64,000 bases of DNA from Agarivorans sp050870875 (GTDB taxonomy: Bacteria; Pseudomonadota; Gammaproteobacteria; Enterobacterales; Celerinatantimonadaceae). Every line of letters starts with the position of its first letter. Within the stretch, counting starts at the first letter, position 1. Where the stretch lies: assembly GCF_050870875.2 (NCBI RefSeq), contig NZ_CP194041.2, positions 2,356,001-2,420,000 on the forward strand, in the 5' to 3' direction. Below are positions 62,344 to 64,000 of the stretch, in pieces. Under the pieces are notes generated by a model that did no database searches, was not told the origin of the DNA, and was given only the letters and a program-made list of their open reading frames with translations. A program made the position numbers and the translations under genes.

Positions 62344-64000
62344 ATGGCCGCTAAAAAGGCAAAAGCAAAAAACGCATTAGCGTTATCGAAAGAGCAATTT
62401 AAAGATTCAATCCTGAAGCATTTGCGCAGTACGCTCGGTACTGACGAAGGACGCGCTAATAATAAGGCGTGGTGGAAAGCAACATGTTCGTCAGTCAACG
62501 AGTTGGTCTTTGAGCGTTTAACTGAAACGTCAAAAGCAAATGCAGAAAATGATTCAAGGGCTGTTCATTATTTTTCTTTAGAATTCTTGATGGGTCGTTT
62601 AACGGTCAACAATCTGCATAATGTTGGTGTTTTCGAAGCCGCTCGTGATGCGTTGAGCGATTTAGGCAAAGATATTAATGACATCTGCGATGAAGAACCA
62701 GACATGGCCCTTGGGAATGGTGGTTTAGGTCGTTTGGCGGCTTGCTTCATTGACTCTTTAGCGACTTTAAATTACCCCGCGGTCGGTTATGGCATTCACT
62801 ATGAACATGGTTTATTCCGTCAAGAAATTCAAGGCGGTCGCCAAATTGAACGCCCCGATAGCTGGCGCGAGTATGGTAATCCTTGGGAAATTTGCCGTCC
62901 AGAGTCAGTTCAGGAAGTCCCTTTGTACGGTTATGTAGAAACCGTATTCGGTGAAGATGGCAAAATGCGTAAAGTTTGGCACGCGGGTCGTCAAATTAAA
63001 GGTGTGCCATGGGATATTCCAGTGGTTGGCTACGAGGCTAAAACTGTGAACGTATTACGTTTGTGGGAATCTAAAGCCGCTGACTTCTTTGATTGGGATG
63101 TATTTAATGCCGGTGGTTATATCGATTCTCAGGCGGAAAAATCTCAAGCCGAAGCGGTCTCTAAAGTACTTTATCCAAACGATGAAAGTGAACAAGGTAA
63201 AGAGCTTCGCTTGATTCAGCAATATTTCTTCTGTGCTTGTTCACTGAAAGATATTATTCGTCGTTATAAACGTAATCACACCGACTTCTCACAGTTTTCT
63301 AAGCAAGCGGTAATCCAGTTAAATGACACTCACCCAACTGTCGCTATTCCTGAATTGATGCGTATTCTGATCGATGAAGAAGGGCTGGTATGGGACGACG
63401 CTTGGAAAGTATGTAGCGAAACCTTCGCTTATACTAACCACACTCTATTGCCTGAAGCTTTAGAAAAATGGGCTGTTTACTTGTTCGAGAAAGTCTTACC
63501 TCGTCACCTTGAAATCATTTATGAAATCAACCGTCGCTTTTTAGAAGATCAAGTTGAAGCAAAATGGCCTGGTAACGATGAAATGAAGCGCCATTTGTCT
63601 ATCATCGAGGAAGGTGAAACACGGATGGTCCGCATGGCTTACTTATGTGTTGTCACTTGTTTCAAAACCAACGGTGTGGCAGCCATGCACTCTGAATTGG
63701 TAAAACAGGATTTATTCCCCGAATTCAGTGAATTATGGCCAGAACGTTTTGAAAACGTCACAAACGGTGTCACGCCTCGTCGCTGGTTGCTCGCTTGTAA
63801 TGAAGAGTTGGCTAGTATGTATACCGACTTAGTTGGCGATCAATGGCCTCGTGATCTGACTTTATTGAGTAAAGCCAACGCTTTTGCGGATGATGCTAAA
63901 TTCCAGAAGCAATTCATGGATATTAAACACACCAAAAAAGTTCAACTGGCTAAAGTAATCCAAGAGCTATGTGATGTTGAAGTCGATCCAAATGCGATTT
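62344..64000 (+). CDS. glgP: Glycogen/maltodextrin phosphorylase (5' part, runs off the window)
   Basis: Releases glucose-1-phosphate from alpha-1,4 glucans (GT35, PLP-dependent). ATG 62344 with AAAGGAA upstream; 552 codons are present without a stop, about two thirds of the usual 815 or so. SLEFLMGR, EEPDMALGNGGLGRLAACFIDS, YGIHYEHGLFRQ, NDTHPT and VTNGVTPRRWL are conserved phosphorylase stretches. The PLP lysine lies beyond the window end. The Lys/Ala-rich first ten residues are probably disordered. GlgP and MalP are hard to separate from sequence; with glgB and glgX nearby I prefer glgP. Confidence 0.93.
   Translation, partial: MAAKKAKAKNALALSKEQFKDSILKHLRSTLGTDEGRANNKAWWKATCSSVNELVFERLTETSKANAENDSRAVHYFSLEFLMGRLTVNNLHNVGVFEAARDALSDLGKDINDICDEEPDMALGNGGLGRLAACFIDSLATLNYPAVGYGIHYEHGLFRQEIQGGRQIERPDSWREYGNPWEICRPESVQEVPLYGYVETVFGEDGKMRKVWHAGRQIKGVPWDIPVVGYEAKTVNVLRLWESKAADFFDWDVFNAGGYIDSQAEKSQAEAVSKVLYPNDESEQGKELRLIQQYFFCACSLKDIIRRYKRNHTDFSQFSKQAVIQLNDTHPTVAIPELMRILIDEEGLVWDDAWKVCSETFAYTNHTLLPEALEKWAVYLFEKVLPRHLEIIYEINRRFLEDQVEAKWPGNDEMKRHLSIIEEGETRMVRMAYLCVVTCFKTNGVAAMHSELVKQDLFPEFSELWPERFENVTNGVTPRRWLLACNEELASMYTDLVGDQWPRDLTLLSKANAFADDAKFQKQFMDIKHTKKVQLAKVIQELCDVEVDPNAI

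Noticed and set aside
62175..62498. Minus-strand open frame across the glgP start
   Set aside because: It lies opposite the conserved glgP coding region and its own leader, with no recognisable protein features.

Overview
This window is a chromosomal segment of a gammaproteobacterium, probably a marine, Alteromonadales-like or Vibrio-like facultative heterotroph. The evidence is protein similarity and gene order. Two blocks keep an order I recall from E. coli: (yeaD-gapA)...(msrB)...(yeaC)...(ansA-sppA)...(ydjA), and (fur)...(fldA-ybfE)...(ybfF | seqA-pgm). SeqA, TamA/TamB, MobB, RsuA and several proteins of gammaproteobacterial unknown-function families (DUF2989, DUF3334, DUF3087, DUF2788) support this. 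I cannot name the species. I saw no rRNA, tRNA, insertion sequence, prophage or CRISPR array.

Layout. 1-4.2 kb: the His-rich 3' end of an unidentified gene, a 1.2 kb AT-rich non-coding stretch with a long hairpin, then a large surface-lipoprotein pectin methylesterase. This is the most accessory-looking part. 4.2-13.6 kb: yeaD and gapA on the minus strand, divergent from malQ and a glgB-glgX-msrB operon. 13.6-25 kb: a DUF2989 lipoprotein, yeaC, ansA, sppA, fadH, ydjA, a DUF3334/CheX-like protein, asnS and a small membrane protein. 23.7-28.8 kb: biotin cluster bioA | bioB-F-C-D. 28.9-36.2 kb: htpX behind a sigma-32-like promoter, a periplasmic-binding lipoprotein paired with a PAS-GGDEF-EAL protein, a DedA-like/flavin disulfide reductase fusion, and mobB. 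36.3-45.5 kb: tamA-tamB, the ybbN co-chaperone, a two-receiver protein with one dead receiver, an HlyU-family protein and rmuC. 45.5-54 kb: malZ, rsuA, a tandem OB-fold SSB-like protein, a DUF3087 protein and an RND efflux pair. 54-64 kb: an HD-GYP protein, ubiX, fur, a lytic transglycosylase, fldA, ybfE, a DUF2788 protein, ybfF, seqA, pgm and the 5' part of glycogen phosphorylase.

How it works together. The strongest metabolic theme is alpha-glucan turnover: glgB builds branches, glgP releases glucose-1-phosphate, glgX debranches, malQ and malZ process maltodextrins, and pgm feeds glucose-6-phosphate to glycolysis, with yeaD and gapA nearby. glgC and glgA are not in the window. A second theme is c-di-GMP and signalling (GGDEF-EAL, HD-GYP, receivers, CheX-like). 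A third is envelope biogenesis and quality control (TamAB, HtpX, SppA, SLT, RND pump).

The least explained items are the tandem OB-fold protein at 48.2 kb, the binding-protein/c-di-GMP enzyme pair at 30 kb, the palindrome across the ansA start codon, and the His-rich gene end at position 1. Family assignments are by recalled similarity and visible motifs. No database search was possible.
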